Shown here one piece after another: positions 26,938 to 36,873 of a DNA stretch of 64,000 bases. The translations under genes were made by a program, and so were the position numbers. The stretch covers positions 60,722 to 124,721 of the forward strand of contig NZ_QPJW01000013.1 of NCBI RefSeq assembly GCF_003337355.1, given 5' to 3'. Position 1 is the first letter of the stretch, and each line of letters opens with the position of its first letter. The notes under the pieces were generated by a model. That model was not told where the DNA came from, did not search any database, and saw nothing but the letters and a program-made list of their open reading frames with translations. This stretch comes from Fontibacillus phaseoli. Its GTDB lineage: Bacteria > Bacillota > Bacilli > Paenibacillales > Paenibacillaceae.

Positions 26938-28242
26938 ATGAATTACAATAAGTTCAAAAATAAAAGCCGCATCCTGGCTTCCGGCATGCTCACGGCTGCT
27001 CTGGTGCTGGGAAGCGGGGCATCGGCGTTGGCGTCGTCATCCCTGCCTCAAGGAGACGTCACAACGGGAAGCGCGGCTCTTGCTAGCGCAATCCAATCAG
27101 GCAGCCAATTGATCGTGGCGCTCGGCGATTCCATTACGGCGGGATATGAGCCGGGCATGAGCGAGGCCTCCGTGCCTTACGGTTATGTGGACCGGTTGAA
27201 GGAGCAGGCTTTGTTCCATGGCCGGGCCGAGGTGGTGAACTACGGGATTTTGGGGTTGAAGACGGACGGATTGCTTAACTACGTATCCGCCATTAAAGCG
27301 GGCAACGCGGTTACCGCAAACGATATTCAGGATGGGCTGCGCGATCCGCGCCTGGCCGGTCTTGCCGCCGGGACGGCTGAAGCCAAGTCCAAATTGGAGC
27401 AGGCCGATGCCATTGTGATCACGATCGGCGGCAACGATGTGTCGGCGCTGATCTTGGAAGCGAAGAATATGACGAACAACGAGCTTGCCGCCAAAGCCGC
27501 AGAACTGCTGAATTCATACCGGACAAATGTGCAGCAGACCTTGACTCTTTTGACGGAGATCAACCCGAATGCACAAATCGTGCTGGCCGATCAATATCAG
27601 CCTGTACCGAAGGTGGCGGGAACGGCGGTCTATGATCAGTTAACAAAAGCATCGGGCAGTTTTACCGCCGGTGTGGATGAACTGGCAAGCGCGTTGGCGA
27701 AAGAAGGCAAGCAGGTGAAGGCGGTTCATGTGGCCGAAGCCTTTGTCGGGAAGGAATTGTCGCTGACCCATATTTTCAATGAGGATGTGCATCCCAATCA
27801 GGCCGGCTATGAAGTGATCGCCAAGATCATGGCCCAAAATATATGGGGAAGCTACCTGGAGACGGCGGCCAAATTGGGCAAAGCCGAAATCTCGATCGTC
27901 GTAAAAGGCAAGGAACTGTCTACGCCTTATGCACCGGTACTTAAAAAGGGCCAGACTTTCCTCGCATTGAAAGATATTACGGACGCTGTCGGCGGCCAGT
28001 CCCGTTGGGACTCGCAGGCGGGCACCGCGACGATTACCTATGCCGGCCGGACCGTGGTGATCCCGGTAGGCGCGAAGCAGATTACGGCAGACGGAGTCAA
28101 GGTGGATACGGCGACGCCTGCATTTTTGCACAAAGTGGGCAAAGAGCAGAAAACTTATGTTCCGCTGGCCGTGTTAGTAGCAGGCCTTGGTCTTGATGTC
28201 CAATACAGCCCGAAAATGAAGACGGTATTTATTAACTTATAA
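26938..28242 (+). CDS. Secreted GDSL-type esterase with copper-amine-oxidase-like domain
   Basis: A 434-residue secreted SGNH hydrolase. It has a signal peptide (about 1-32), nucleophile Ser65 in ALGDSITAGY, Asn166 in GGNDVS, and the Asp283/His285 pair in DVHPNQAGYE. The final 115 residues form a copper-amine-oxidase-like domain (about 318-434), probably a wall-associated fold. An esterase or carbohydrate-deacetylase role is likely, with the substrate unknown. ATG 26938 follows AGAAGGAG. A shared terminator follows. Confidence 0.9.
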   Translation: MNYNKFKNKSRILASGMLTAALVLGSGASALASSSLPQGDVTTGSAALASAIQSGSQLIVALGDSITAGYEPGMSEASVPYGYVDRLKEQALFHGRAEVVNYGILGLKTDGLLNYVSAIKAGNAVTANDIQDGLRDPRLAGLAAGTAEAKSKLEQADAIVITIGGNDVSALILEAKNMTNNELAAKAAELLNSYRTNVQQTLTLLTEINPNAQIVLADQYQPVPKVAGTAVYDQLTKASGSFTAGVDELASALAKEGKQVKAVHVAEAFVGKELSLTHIFNEDVHPNQAGYEVIAKIMAQNIWGSYLETAAKLGKAEISIVVKGKELSTPYAPVLKKGQTFLALKDITDAVGGQSRWDSQAGTATITYAGRTVVIPVGAKQITADGVKVDTATPAFLHKVGKEQKTYVPLAVLVAGLGLDVQYSPKMKTVFINL

Positions 28243-28254
28243 TCTATGCATATC

Positions 28255-28297
28255 AAAAAACAAGGCGATCTGCGGGTGCGGAAAGCCTTGTTTTTTT
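28255..28297. terminator. Bidirectional terminator, GDSL gene / methyltransferase gene
   Basis: AAAAAACAAGGC pairs with GCCTTGTTTTTTT, giving T runs on both strands between convergent genes. Confidence 0.88.
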
Positions 28298-28330
28298 GAG
28301 TGGGGAGAAGCTTGCGGTGCAACCTGTAAT

Positions 28331-29104
28331 TTATGGATGCTTTACGGCCACGATCCGCAACCGTACATAATCTGCGAACCATTCGCCGTCCCGGAACAAC
28401 TCCCTTTTCGCTAGCTTTGCCACCTTATGAAGAACGTTAGCTTTTTCGGCCTCCTTAAAGCCTGCCAAAAACGAGCCGGCGGCGAATCCGTTCAGCCAAT
28501 GGATCAGACCGTCTTCGCCTTCTCCCAGCTTGGTGGGCCGGTCGAAATGCGCTGCATAGGCGATACGGAAGCCAAGCTCCTCTAGCAAAACGCTGTATTC
28601 CCCCAGGCTTGGGAAATACCAGGGATTGAGCGGCCCGGCATCTATTCCGTAATCTTGTTCCAGAACCGTCTCCAAGCTCTGAACAATCGCCGCTACATTC
28701 CCTTTCCCTCCGAATTCCGCCACGAAGCGTCCCCCGGGCCTCAAGGCGTTCCAAACCGAGCCGGCTGCACCCCGGGCATTTTTCATCCAGTGCAAGGCCG
28801 CATTGGAGAACACCGCGTCAACCGAACCGTTTAACTCGAAATCTTCAGCATTTCCCACTTTGAAATTCAAATGAGGATATTTAATCCTTGCCTGCTCAAT
28901 CATCGTTACCGCCAAGTCCATGCCCAGCACTCCGGCGCCAGACTTGGAAATTTCCTGAGTCAGATCCCCGGTGCCGCATCCCAGATCGAGAATCTGTTCG
29001 CCAGGCTTGGCACGAAGCAATTCCACGACGCCTTTTCCGTATTCCGCTACATACCCCAGTTTTTCATCGTACATCCCGGGATGCCAAACCTGCTTTCCGC
29101 TCAT
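28331..29104 (-). CDS. SAM-dependent methyltransferase, class I
   Basis: A 257-residue methyltransferase with the SAM-binding motif I ILDLGCGTGDLTQEI, followed by GMDLAVTMIEQARIKYP and DAVFSNAALHWMKN. The pattern resembles trans-aconitate-methyltransferase-like or Methyltransf_11 proteins. The substrate is unknown. ATG 29104 is preferred because GAGGAGG lies 8 bases before it; ATG 29125 is upstream of that site. Confidence 0.9.
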   Translation of the reverse strand: MSGKQVWHPGMYDEKLGYVAEYGKGVVELLRAKPGEQILDLGCGTGDLTQEISKSGAGVLGMDLAVTMIEQARIKYPHLNFKVGNAEDFELNGSVDAVFSNAALHWMKNARGAAGSVWNALRPGGRFVAEFGGKGNVAAIVQSLETVLEQDYGIDAGPLNPWYFPSLGEYSVLLEELGFRIAYAAHFDRPTKLGEGEDGLIHWLNGFAAGSFLAGFKEAEKANVLHKVAKLAKRELFRDGEWFADYVRLRIVAVKHP

Positions 29105-29496
29105 TCCCGTTTCCTCCTCGGCCATGTCATGAGTTCATTATGCGGCATGAGCTGGAATTGTTGAAATATATAGTTCGAATCATCTTAATAGGTTAATCCT
29201 ATAGACGTCTAATTTTAGACTGGATCTGTCGATCGAAGGACCGTGGACTTCCGTATCCCTAACGGTAATTTGACCGTGAAACTAGGGGTCCAGGCCGGCG
29301 ATCAGCTTGCGCAGTGCGCTCTTTCCGCAGCAGTTTTACCATCTCCGTATGATCGCACATAAGGTCATTAGAGTTGGACATTGGGCCGGTAAGTCCTCAT
29401 AGGCTAATCTGGAGAAGAACTGACTGCCTTGGCTTAGGTTTATCGGAAGATAGCATAGAGATGCAAAGTAAAACTGTAAAGGAGTGGGAGCGGAAC
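29105..29496. other. Intergenic region between methyltransferase and GH65 genes
   Basis: No convincing gene. It holds the 14-base palindrome GTCTAATTTTAGAC (29207-29220) and a complex inverted repeat at 29235-29290 in which CCCTA/ACGGT face ACCGT/TAGGG. Either may regulate the sugar locus or be a structured leader. The GH65 frame is open back to 29374. Confidence 0.4.
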
Positions 29497-31800
29497 ATGC
29501 CGAAAATCGCGGATAAATACTTGGTGGTTGATCCCTGGAAAGTGGTGGAGGAAGGATTCGATCCGGCGCGCAACCGGGTTTCCGAATCGATTTTTTCACT
29601 GGGGAATGAATATATGGGGGTCAGAGGGTACCCGGAAGAAGGATATGGCGGGGATACGCTGCTCGGGAGCTATTTTAACGGCCTGTTCGAAGAGAGCAAG
29701 GTCGAGGCCCATTATAAAGGCATCATTAAATCGCTGCGTTTTATGGTAAACGCGGTGGATTGGCTGTATGCCCGGATTACGGTGGATGGGGAAACGCTTG
29801 ATCTGGCCGAAAGCCGGTTTTCCGATTTCCGCAGGGAACTGGATTTCAAGAGCGGAGCTTACACCCGTGAATTCGTATGGCATCTGTCAAACGGAAAAAG
29901 CATGAAGCTCAAGTTCGAGCGGTTTGTCAGCATGACCATCTCCCATCTGGGCTGCCAGCGGATACTGTTCGAGCCGCTTAATTTCTCCGGCACGGTGCAG
30001 GTCAAGACCGGTCTTGATTTTTCCGTCTTGCACGAGGATCAGGGCCGCAGTTATTGGGGGACGCTGAAACGGCAGGAAATAGACGGAATGGCGGGCATTC
30101 TCGGCCAAACGGTAAATACAAAGAACCGGTTGTTCTCCGCCTTCCGGGTGGAGGCACCGGGTCAGCTCGACAATAAGCTGGTGGAGAGCGACCGTTTCAT
30201 AGGCCGCGACGTGCTGCTCAAGCTGGAACAAGGCAAATGTACTGCACTGGACAAACTGACCGTGAATTATGCGGAAAAAGACCTCAGCCTCGATCATGAG
30301 AGCGTATGGCGGAAAGGCATGGAGCTTGCGGGGCAATACGCGGACCTGAGCTATGATCAGGCGGCCTTGCAGCAACGCGAGTATTGGACTGGAGTCTGGA
30401 ACGCCTCCGATATAGCAATTGAAGGGGATCCGGAAAACCAGCAAGGGATCCGCTTCTGTATTTTCCAAATGTATCAGACTTATCACGGCGACAACCCGGG
30501 CTTCAACATCGGAGCGAAGGGGCTGACGGGCGAAGCTTACCGCGGCCTGGCGTTCTGGGACACGGAATCGTACTGCCTGCCGTTCTATATTTTCAACAAT
30601 CCGAAGGCGGCCAAGAGTCTTCTTGAATTCCGCTACAAATCGCTTCCTTATGCGCTGCAGCGGGCGAAGGAGCTGGATTGCGAGGGCGCGTTCTATCCGA
30701 TCGCTACCATCGACGGCACGGAGAGCTGCGATTTGTGGCAGCATTCCAACCTGCAATTGCATGTAGGCACCGCGGTCGCTTATGGCATCCGTCATTACGT
30801 CAACATTACGAGCGACACCACCTTTTTGTATGAAAAAGGCCTGGAAATGCTGATTCAAATCAGCCGTTTCTACGCCACGCGGGGACAATTCGGGCAAAAG
30901 ACCGACGAGTACGGTTATTTTGGCGTCATGGGTCCCGATGAATTCCAACTGATGGTCAACAACAATTGCTATATTAACCTGATGGCCAAGAAAATGTTTG
31001 AATATACCCTGGAGTCGATAAGCCGAATGCGCGGCGAGGAAGCGGCCGCTTTTGGCGAGCTTGCGGAGCGGTTGGGATTAACGGAGGAGGAGCAAGCCGA
31101 TTGGGCTAACAAGGCCGAGCGCATGAAAATCCCTCAAGACCAAGCAAGCGGAATTTATGAAGAGCATGATGGCTTTTTCGATATGCCGCATCTGGATATT
31201 CACTCTATTCCGGTAACTGAGTTTCCGCTCTATTCGCACTGGTCTTACGACCGCCTGTACCGGTACGACATGATCAAGCAGCCGGATGTGCTGATGTTCA
31301 TGTTCCTGTACAGTGGACAGTTCCCGCTAGAGGAAAAACGCGCCAATTATGATTATTATGAATCGAGATGTATTCATGAATCTTCGTTGTCGCCATCGAT
31401 CCACTCCATCATCGCCGCCGAGATCGGCCGGCCGGAGGAAGCGTACAAGTTCTTCGAATTTGCGACGCGTCTTGATCTGGATAATTATAACCGCAATACC
31501 CGCGAAGGTCTGCATACCACGTCGATTGCCGCCGCCTGGATGAATATCGTGTATGGCTTCGGCGGTATGCGCTCGGACGGGGAGAAGCTGGTGTTTAACC
31601 CGAGCATCCCTGAGCGGTGGGGGCAATACCGCTTCCCGATCACTTTCCGCGGAACGAAGCTGGCCGTGGAAGTGAACAAGGAGTATGCGTATTTCCGTGC
31701 CGATTCGGGAGAACCCGTGGAAATCTCGCTGTACGGTCAATGTTACCGGGTAGGGGTCGAGGGTATCAAGGTCGCTTTGGATCAAGTAAAGGTAGGGTGA
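29497..31800 (+). CDS. Glycoside hydrolase family 65 phosphorylase (first copy)
   Basis: A 767-residue inverting phosphorylase that splits an alpha-glucosidic disaccharide with phosphate to give beta-glucose-1-phosphate. The catalytic Glu482 lies in GPDEFQLMVNNN, and WDTESYCLPF is the conserved (alpha/alpha)6-barrel segment. The acceptor sugar (maltose, trehalose, kojibiose, nigerose or another) cannot be told by eye. It is cytoplasmic, with no signal peptide. ATG 29497 has GGGAG 6 bases upstream; earlier starts are less likely. The second copy starts 4 bases after it. Confidence 0.9.
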   Translation: MPKIADKYLVVDPWKVVEEGFDPARNRVSESIFSLGNEYMGVRGYPEEGYGGDTLLGSYFNGLFEESKVEAHYKGIIKSLRFMVNAVDWLYARITVDGETLDLAESRFSDFRRELDFKSGAYTREFVWHLSNGKSMKLKFERFVSMTISHLGCQRILFEPLNFSGTVQVKTGLDFSVLHEDQGRSYWGTLKRQEIDGMAGILGQTVNTKNRLFSAFRVEAPGQLDNKLVESDRFIGRDVLLKLEQGKCTALDKLTVNYAEKDLSLDHESVWRKGMELAGQYADLSYDQAALQQREYWTGVWNASDIAIEGDPENQQGIRFCIFQMYQTYHGDNPGFNIGAKGLTGEAYRGLAFWDTESYCLPFYIFNNPKAAKSLLEFRYKSLPYALQRAKELDCEGAFYPIATIDGTESCDLWQHSNLQLHVGTAVAYGIRHYVNITSDTTFLYEKGLEMLIQISRFYATRGQFGQKTDEYGYFGVMGPDEFQLMVNNNCYINLMAKKMFEYTLESISRMRGEEAAAFGELAERLGLTEEEQADWANKAERMKIPQDQASGIYEEHDGFFDMPHLDIHSIPVTEFPLYSHWSYDRLYRYDMIKQPDVLMFMFLYSGQFPLEEKRANYDYYESRCIHESSLSPSIHSIIAAEIGRPEEAYKFFEFATRLDLDNYNRNTREGLHTTSIAAAWMNIVYGFGGMRSDGEKLVFNPSIPERWGQYRFPITFRGTKLAVEVNKEYAYFRADSGEPVEISLYGQCYRVGVEGIKVALDQVKVG

Positions 31801-31804
31801 CAGG

Positions 31805-34096
31805 GTGAACTGGAGAATACGGGAGCAAGGATTCGATAAGGACCGGATAGCCGCGAACGGCAACAAATTCATGATTGGCAACGGATATATGGGTTACCGG
31901 GGAACGATGGAAGAATTCACGCGGGAAGAGCTGACGGCCACAACGCTGGCCGGGCTGTACGACCGGGTCGATGGGAAGTGGCGCGAGCCGGTGAACGCGC
32001 CGAACGGGCTCTTTACAGTCGCAGAGTATGAGGGGACGCCGCTTGGCGTCCTGTCCTCGGATGCGGAGGTTCTTGAGCATGAGCAGGAGCTTGATATCCG
32101 GCAGGCGGTGCACCGCCGCGTGACGGTGTTCGGGATACCCGGCAGAGCGGAGGAACGCCGGGTCACGGTTAATGCGGAGCGGTTTGCGAGCGCGGAGCGG
32201 CTGAACCTGCTCGCCGCCAAAATCTCGATTACGTCCAGTGCGGACGGCGAACTGGTGATCCGCACGGGGATCGACGGCGAGGTGTGGGACATTAACGGCC
32301 CGCATTTGGAAGGGCTGGCCGGACGCCAGGCCGAAGGGAGCTTGCTGCTTTCCGGAACGACGCAGGAACTGAAAGTGCCTGTGGCTGTAGCGGAAGCGGC
32401 AAGCTATGAATTTGACGCTGAAGCAGTCATAGAGGATACGGCAACCCCGGGATTAATGGCCCGGGAACTTCGCGTGCCATGCCGCGCGGGCGAGACGTAT
32501 ACGATCTATAAGTACGTAGCGGTGTTTACCGGCCTCGACGGCGCCGGCGATCCCGGCGAAGCGGCGCTGCGACTCAGCCGGGAGGCCGCCGTCCTCGGAT
32601 ATGAAGCTCTGCTGCGGGAGCACGCGGCAAAATGGGAGGAAAAGTGGAGCCGCGCCGATGTAGTGATTGAAGGCGATGAAGAGGCTCAACTGGCGCTGCG
32701 GTACAGCTTGTACCAGCTGTTGATCATCGCGCCGGAACATTCCGAGAAGCTGTCGATCCCGGCGCGCGGCTTGTCGGGCCAGGTGTATAAAGGCGCGGTG
32801 TTCTGGGATACGGAAATGTTCATGCTTCCGTTCTTCTTGTACAGTCAGCCGGAAGCGGCACGCAATCTGATGATGTACCGGGTCCATACGCTTGACGGCG
32901 CGCGGAGAAAAGCGGCGGAATACGGCTATGAAGGTGCGTTTTACGCCTGGGAAAGCCAGGAGAGCGGCGATGACGCCTGCACGCTGTTCAACGTCAACGA
33001 CGTGTTTACCGGGCGGCCGATGCGTACTTATTTCCGCGACAAGCAGGTGCATATCAGCGCGGACGTGGCTTACGGGATCTGGCAGTATTACAGCTTCACC
33101 GGAGACGGTAGCCTGCTGTTGAACGGAGGAGCAGAAACGGTATGGGAATGCGCCAGATTTTTTTACACTTATGCCTATTTTAATCCCGGCAAACAACGCT
33201 ATGAAATTCTCGATGTCACCGGGCCGGACGAATATCATGAGCGGGTGAACAACAATGCGTTTACGAATGCCCTGGTCAAACGATCCCTGTACGTCGCTCT
33301 GGAGGCGATGGACTTCCTGCGCACGAATGACCCGCAGCAATATGAGGCGCTCGTTAAGGGAAGCGCGATTCAGCCGGAACATATCCGCGATCTGCATGAT
33401 CGCCTGTACGTACCGCAGCCGGACGCCGAGACCAAGCTGATTGAGCAGTTCGATAGATACTTTGCGTTAGAAGACGTTCCGCTGCCGGAGCTGAAATCGA
33501 GAGTGTTGAACAAGAACGAATATTGGGGCGGCGGGAACGGCCTGGCAACGACCACGCAAATATTGAAGCAGGCCGATGTGGTGCTGATGCTGCATCTGTT
33601 CCAGAATCAATACGACCGGGAAACGAAGAAAGCGAACTGGGAGTTTTACGAACCGCGCACCGAGCACGGCTCAAGCCTGAGCTCCTGCATCTATGCTCTG
33701 GTGGCCGCGGATATCGGTTCTTCAGAATGGGCTTATCCCTACTTCCTGCGAACGGCGACCATTGACCTGACCGGGGATTCCAAGCAATACGTTGGAGATT
33801 TGTATATCGGCGGCACGCATCCAGCAGCGAACGGGGGCGCCTGGATGGCGGCGGTGCTAGGGTTTGCCGGGATATCCTTCGACGGAAAGACGGCAAGCAT
33901 TAAGCCGTCGATGCCGCAGAAATGGCAGGCGGTGGAACTTTCGCTGATCCTGAGAGGCCAATCCTTTAAGGTTCGCGTCATGCCGACCGGCGTTGCCGTA
34001 GAAGCCGGGGCGGGTAACGGCGAAACGGTGGCGTTCAAGATCGGGACTCGTGATATTCAGGTCGCGCCCGGTGAGACGGCTAGGGTCGATCTATAA
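31805..34096 (+). CDS. Glycoside hydrolase family 65 phosphorylase (second copy)
   Basis: A 763-residue GH65 enzyme clearly different from its neighbour. The catalytic Glu476 lies in GPDEYHERVNNN, with WDTEMFMLPFF upstream and YEGAFYAWESQESGDDAC in the acceptor-site region. The latter segment suggests a kojibiose/nigerose-type relative, but only weakly. The GTG start is four bases after the first copy, implying coupled translation. Having two phosphorylases suggests that two linkages or chain lengths are handled by one transporter. Confidence 0.9.
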   Translation: MNWRIREQGFDKDRIAANGNKFMIGNGYMGYRGTMEEFTREELTATTLAGLYDRVDGKWREPVNAPNGLFTVAEYEGTPLGVLSSDAEVLEHEQELDIRQAVHRRVTVFGIPGRAEERRVTVNAERFASAERLNLLAAKISITSSADGELVIRTGIDGEVWDINGPHLEGLAGRQAEGSLLLSGTTQELKVPVAVAEAASYEFDAEAVIEDTATPGLMARELRVPCRAGETYTIYKYVAVFTGLDGAGDPGEAALRLSREAAVLGYEALLREHAAKWEEKWSRADVVIEGDEEAQLALRYSLYQLLIIAPEHSEKLSIPARGLSGQVYKGAVFWDTEMFMLPFFLYSQPEAARNLMMYRVHTLDGARRKAAEYGYEGAFYAWESQESGDDACTLFNVNDVFTGRPMRTYFRDKQVHISADVAYGIWQYYSFTGDGSLLLNGGAETVWECARFFYTYAYFNPGKQRYEILDVTGPDEYHERVNNNAFTNALVKRSLYVALEAMDFLRTNDPQQYEALVKGSAIQPEHIRDLHDRLYVPQPDAETKLIEQFDRYFALEDVPLPELKSRVLNKNEYWGGGNGLATTTQILKQADVVLMLHLFQNQYDRETKKANWEFYEPRTEHGSSLSSCIYALVAADIGSSEWAYPYFLRTATIDLTGDSKQYVGDLYIGGTHPAANGGAWMAAVLGFAGISFDGKTASIKPSMPQKWQAVELSLILRGQSFKVRVMPTGVAVEAGAGNGETVAFKIGTRDIQVAPGETARVDL

Positions 34097-34125
34097 AAAA
34101 TAGAATCAAGCAAGGAGAGAATATC

Positions 34126-34758
34126 ATGCTGGAAACGATGAAAGGCGCAATCTTCGATTTGGACGGGGTGATCGTGGATACCGCGAAATACCACTACCTG
34201 GCTTGGCGCTCATTGGCGCAGCGGCTCGGGTTCGAATTCACGGAGGAAGACAACGAACGGCTTAAAGGGGTCAGCCGGATGGAATCGCTGCAAATCTTGC
34301 TGGAGGTCGGCGGTGTGGAAGCCGATGAGGCTGAGCGGCTTGAAATGGCCGACGCCAAGAACAAGGAGTACGTGGACTACATTTCCCGGCTGGAGCCGTC
34401 CGAAATTTTGCCGGGGGCGAGAGCGTATTTGCTGTTGCTGAGAAGCAAGGGAGTCAAGGTAGCGCTCGGCTCGGCGAGCAAGAATGCGGAGTTCATTCTG
34501 AATCGGCTCGGGATTACGGAGTTGTTCGACGCCATCATTGATGGTACGAAAGTGTCCAAAGCCAAGCCGGACCCTGAGGTGTTTCTGGCGGCCAGCGCTG
34601 CGCTGGGGCTGGAGCCGTCCGAATGCGTCGTGTTCGAAGACGCGGCGGCCGGAGTGCAGGCCGGCATATCCGCCGGCAGCAAGGTGGTCGGCATCGGCAG
34701 CGCCGATATTTTGGCGGAAGCCGACCGCGTGATTGGCGGCTTATACGAACTGGTTTGA
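34126..34758 (+). CDS. pgmB: Beta-phosphoglucomutase
   Basis: Converts beta-glucose-1-phosphate, the product of GH65 enzymes, to glucose-6-phosphate. The 210-residue HAD-family protein has nucleophile Asp11 and acid/base Asp13 in FDLDGVIVDTAKYHYLAW, the cap segment LKGVSRMESL (43-52), and KPDPEVFL and FEDAAAGVQA downstream. Position after both phosphorylases confirms the pathway. A strong terminator follows. Confidence 0.95.
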   Translation: MLETMKGAIFDLDGVIVDTAKYHYLAWRSLAQRLGFEFTEEDNERLKGVSRMESLQILLEVGGVEADEAERLEMADAKNKEYVDYISRLEPSEILPGARAYLLLLRSKGVKVALGSASKNAEFILNRLGITELFDAIIDGTKVSKAKPDPEVFLAASAALGLEPSECVVFEDAAAGVQAGISAGSKVVGIGSADILAEADRVIGGLYELV

Positions 34759-34837
34759 TAAAGGCAAGCTACCGTTCAGCCAAGCGATAAAGTGATTATG
34801 AATTTCAGCGAGTAGAAATCAAGCTGGACTAGAAATG

Positions 34838-34871
34838 AGACCTGAGGCGAAGCCTGCCTCAGGTCTTTTTC
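34838..34871 (+). terminator. Terminator after pgmB
   Basis: AGACCTGAGGC pairs with GCCTCAGGTCT, followed by TTTT. It separates the metabolic genes from the regulatory and transport genes. Confidence 0.9.
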
Positions 34872-35044
34872 ATGTCTTCCGTGTAATTTTTGCTGGCAAG
34901 CCGTCCGAAATCCTTTACACTAGGGAGGGAAACGGCACGCGGAGCGAAAGATCTCATCGGAGAAACGCTCATGATGTGCGTAGAAATGCGCATACCTGCA
35001 GGTTTCATTCTTGTTATAGTTAAAGTGCCGGGGGTGCAAAGAGA

Positions 35045-36853
35045 TTGAGACAGAAATTCAGGAATCCGCTCAACAAAATGAATGTGAAGCAGCAGCTATT
35101 CCTGCTGTTTTTGGTCATTATTATTCCGCTATTGGTCTTGAACGCCTATGGCAACTTCCGGGCGGACCAAATCTTGAAGCGGCATGTTACGAATGCCTAT
35201 ATCGAATTGAACAAGCAAAATTTCCGGCTCATCAACCGGGATATCGAAGCGGTCAACAAAGTTACCTCGACGGTGTTTCAAAATTCGCTGTTGCAGCAAT
35301 TGAATCCGGTTTCAACAGGGGAGACGGTGCTGGAACGGGTGAAAAACTACGAGAAACTGGAAGACCTGCTGACAAACTATTCGCAGGAAACGGATGAACG
35401 AGAGCCGTTGTATTATTCGCTCTATGTTTATGATCCAAAGAATACGTATTTTTTCGCGCCGTATTATCCGGGCAAACGAACATCCGGGGTATATTTTTTC
35501 TCGGAACAGGAGAAGCCAGATTGGTTTGATGAAGCGGTAGCGAAAAAAGGGAAGGGCTACCTGAGGCTGGTCGAGCATTTATCGCCTCCGTCCAAGGGAC
35601 AGGGAGACCAGAGGACACTGGCTTACATCCGGGCGATCAACAATATCTACAAAAACGGAACGATTGGGGTGCTGGTCGTGACGAATCTGGACGGACGGAT
35701 CGGGGAATCCTTGCAGACCGTTTCCTTGCCGGAAGGGGAGCTATATTTTACGGATTTTGAAAACCGGATCTTGACCGCCCGGACAAAGGATCACAGCGCG
35801 ATATTGGAGCTGCCCCCGGAGGCGGAGATCGGCGATTCCGCCATCGGCGTGAAGGATATCATCACCGACAAATTTATTTATGTCATTAATTATAATCGCG
35901 TTCTACAGCAAAAGCTGGTTTACAAAGTGCCGGTTCAAGCGCTGCTGCAGCAGCAGAATGAAATCAAGCAGGTCATTCAGCTGATTTCGGTCGTTTTTTT
36001 CGCCGGAAGCCTAATCTTCATGCTATATTTTTGGCGCTCGCTCATGACGCCGATTCAGAAGCTGGTTTATTTCGTCAGGCGTTATGAACCCGGGAACGTG
36101 GTGCCGGAGACGCCGCGGCGAAACAAGAACGATGAGATCAGCGTGCTGATGTCCACGATTTACGACATGGCCCGGCGCCTGAACGATCTGGTTCATTACA
36201 AATACACGATGGATCTGAAGCAGAAGGAGTCGCAACTGCAAATTCTTTATCAGCAAATTAATCCCCATTTGTTATACAACACCCTGGAAAGCATCTACTG
36301 GAAAAGCTCCATGGAGGGGAACCACGTCTCCACGGAGATGATCAAGGAGCTGTCCAAACTGATGAAAATCAGCCTTAGCCGGGGCAGGGAACTGATTACG
36401 CTGGAGGAGGAACTGGAGCATGCATCAGCTTATATCAAACTTCAGCAGCACCGATATGACTATCAATTCCGGGTTTTGATCAACATCCCAGAGGATTTGC
36501 TTCCGGTCGTCATTCCCAAGATTTCGCTTCAGCCGTTGATTGAGAACGGAATAATTCACGGGGTGAGGCATATGGGCGAGGACGGGGAAATCGGGATCAG
36601 CGCCCAAGGAGATGAGGAGAACATCTATCTCTATATCGAAGACAACGGATATAAGCCGGTAGATTATGACATGATCAACCGGCTGCTGGAAGAGGAAAGT
36701 CCGAATCCGGCGTTCGGATACGGCATTCGCAACATACACCAGCGTATTCGGCTGCATTTCGGGCCGGGCTACGGTCTGTCCTACGCGGAGCGCCAAGGGG
36801 GCGGGACGAAGGCGACCCTTCATCTTCCCAGATCGCTTCAGTCGGAGGAATAA
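35045..36853 (+). CDS. YesM-type sensor histidine kinase
   Basis: A 602-residue kinase with two membrane helices (about 18-36 and 318-338), a large external sensor domain between them, a HAMP region and a His_kinase domain with His408 in QQINPHLLYNTLES, then HATPase (PLIENGIIHGV). The type pairs with AraC-like regulators that control sugar uptake. The start is TTG 35045 with a GGGGGTG tract about 10 bases before it. It is 20 bases upstream of the response regulator gene. It probably senses the disaccharide or a binding-protein complex. Confidence 0.93.
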   Translation: MRQKFRNPLNKMNVKQQLFLLFLVIIIPLLVLNAYGNFRADQILKRHVTNAYIELNKQNFRLINRDIEAVNKVTSTVFQNSLLQQLNPVSTGETVLERVKNYEKLEDLLTNYSQETDEREPLYYSLYVYDPKNTYFFAPYYPGKRTSGVYFFSEQEKPDWFDEAVAKKGKGYLRLVEHLSPPSKGQGDQRTLAYIRAINNIYKNGTIGVLVVTNLDGRIGESLQTVSLPEGELYFTDFENRILTARTKDHSAILELPPEAEIGDSAIGVKDIITDKFIYVINYNRVLQQKLVYKVPVQALLQQQNEIKQVIQLISVVFFAGSLIFMLYFWRSLMTPIQKLVYFVRRYEPGNVVPETPRRNKNDEISVLMSTIYDMARRLNDLVHYKYTMDLKQKESQLQILYQQINPHLLYNTLESIYWKSSMEGNHVSTEMIKELSKLMKISLSRGRELITLEEELEHASAYIKLQQHRYDYQFRVLINIPEDLLPVVIPKISLQPLIENGIIHGVRHMGEDGEIGISAQGDEENIYLYIEDNGYKPVDYDMINRLLEEESPNPAFGYGIRNIHQRIRLHFGPGYGLSYAERQGGGTKATLHLPRSLQSEE

Positions 36854-36873
36854 GCAACCAGGAGGAATCTAAC

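Noticed and set aside
34955..34970. GAGAAACGCTCATG as a cre site before the histidine kinase
   Set aside because: Three mismatches to the consensus.
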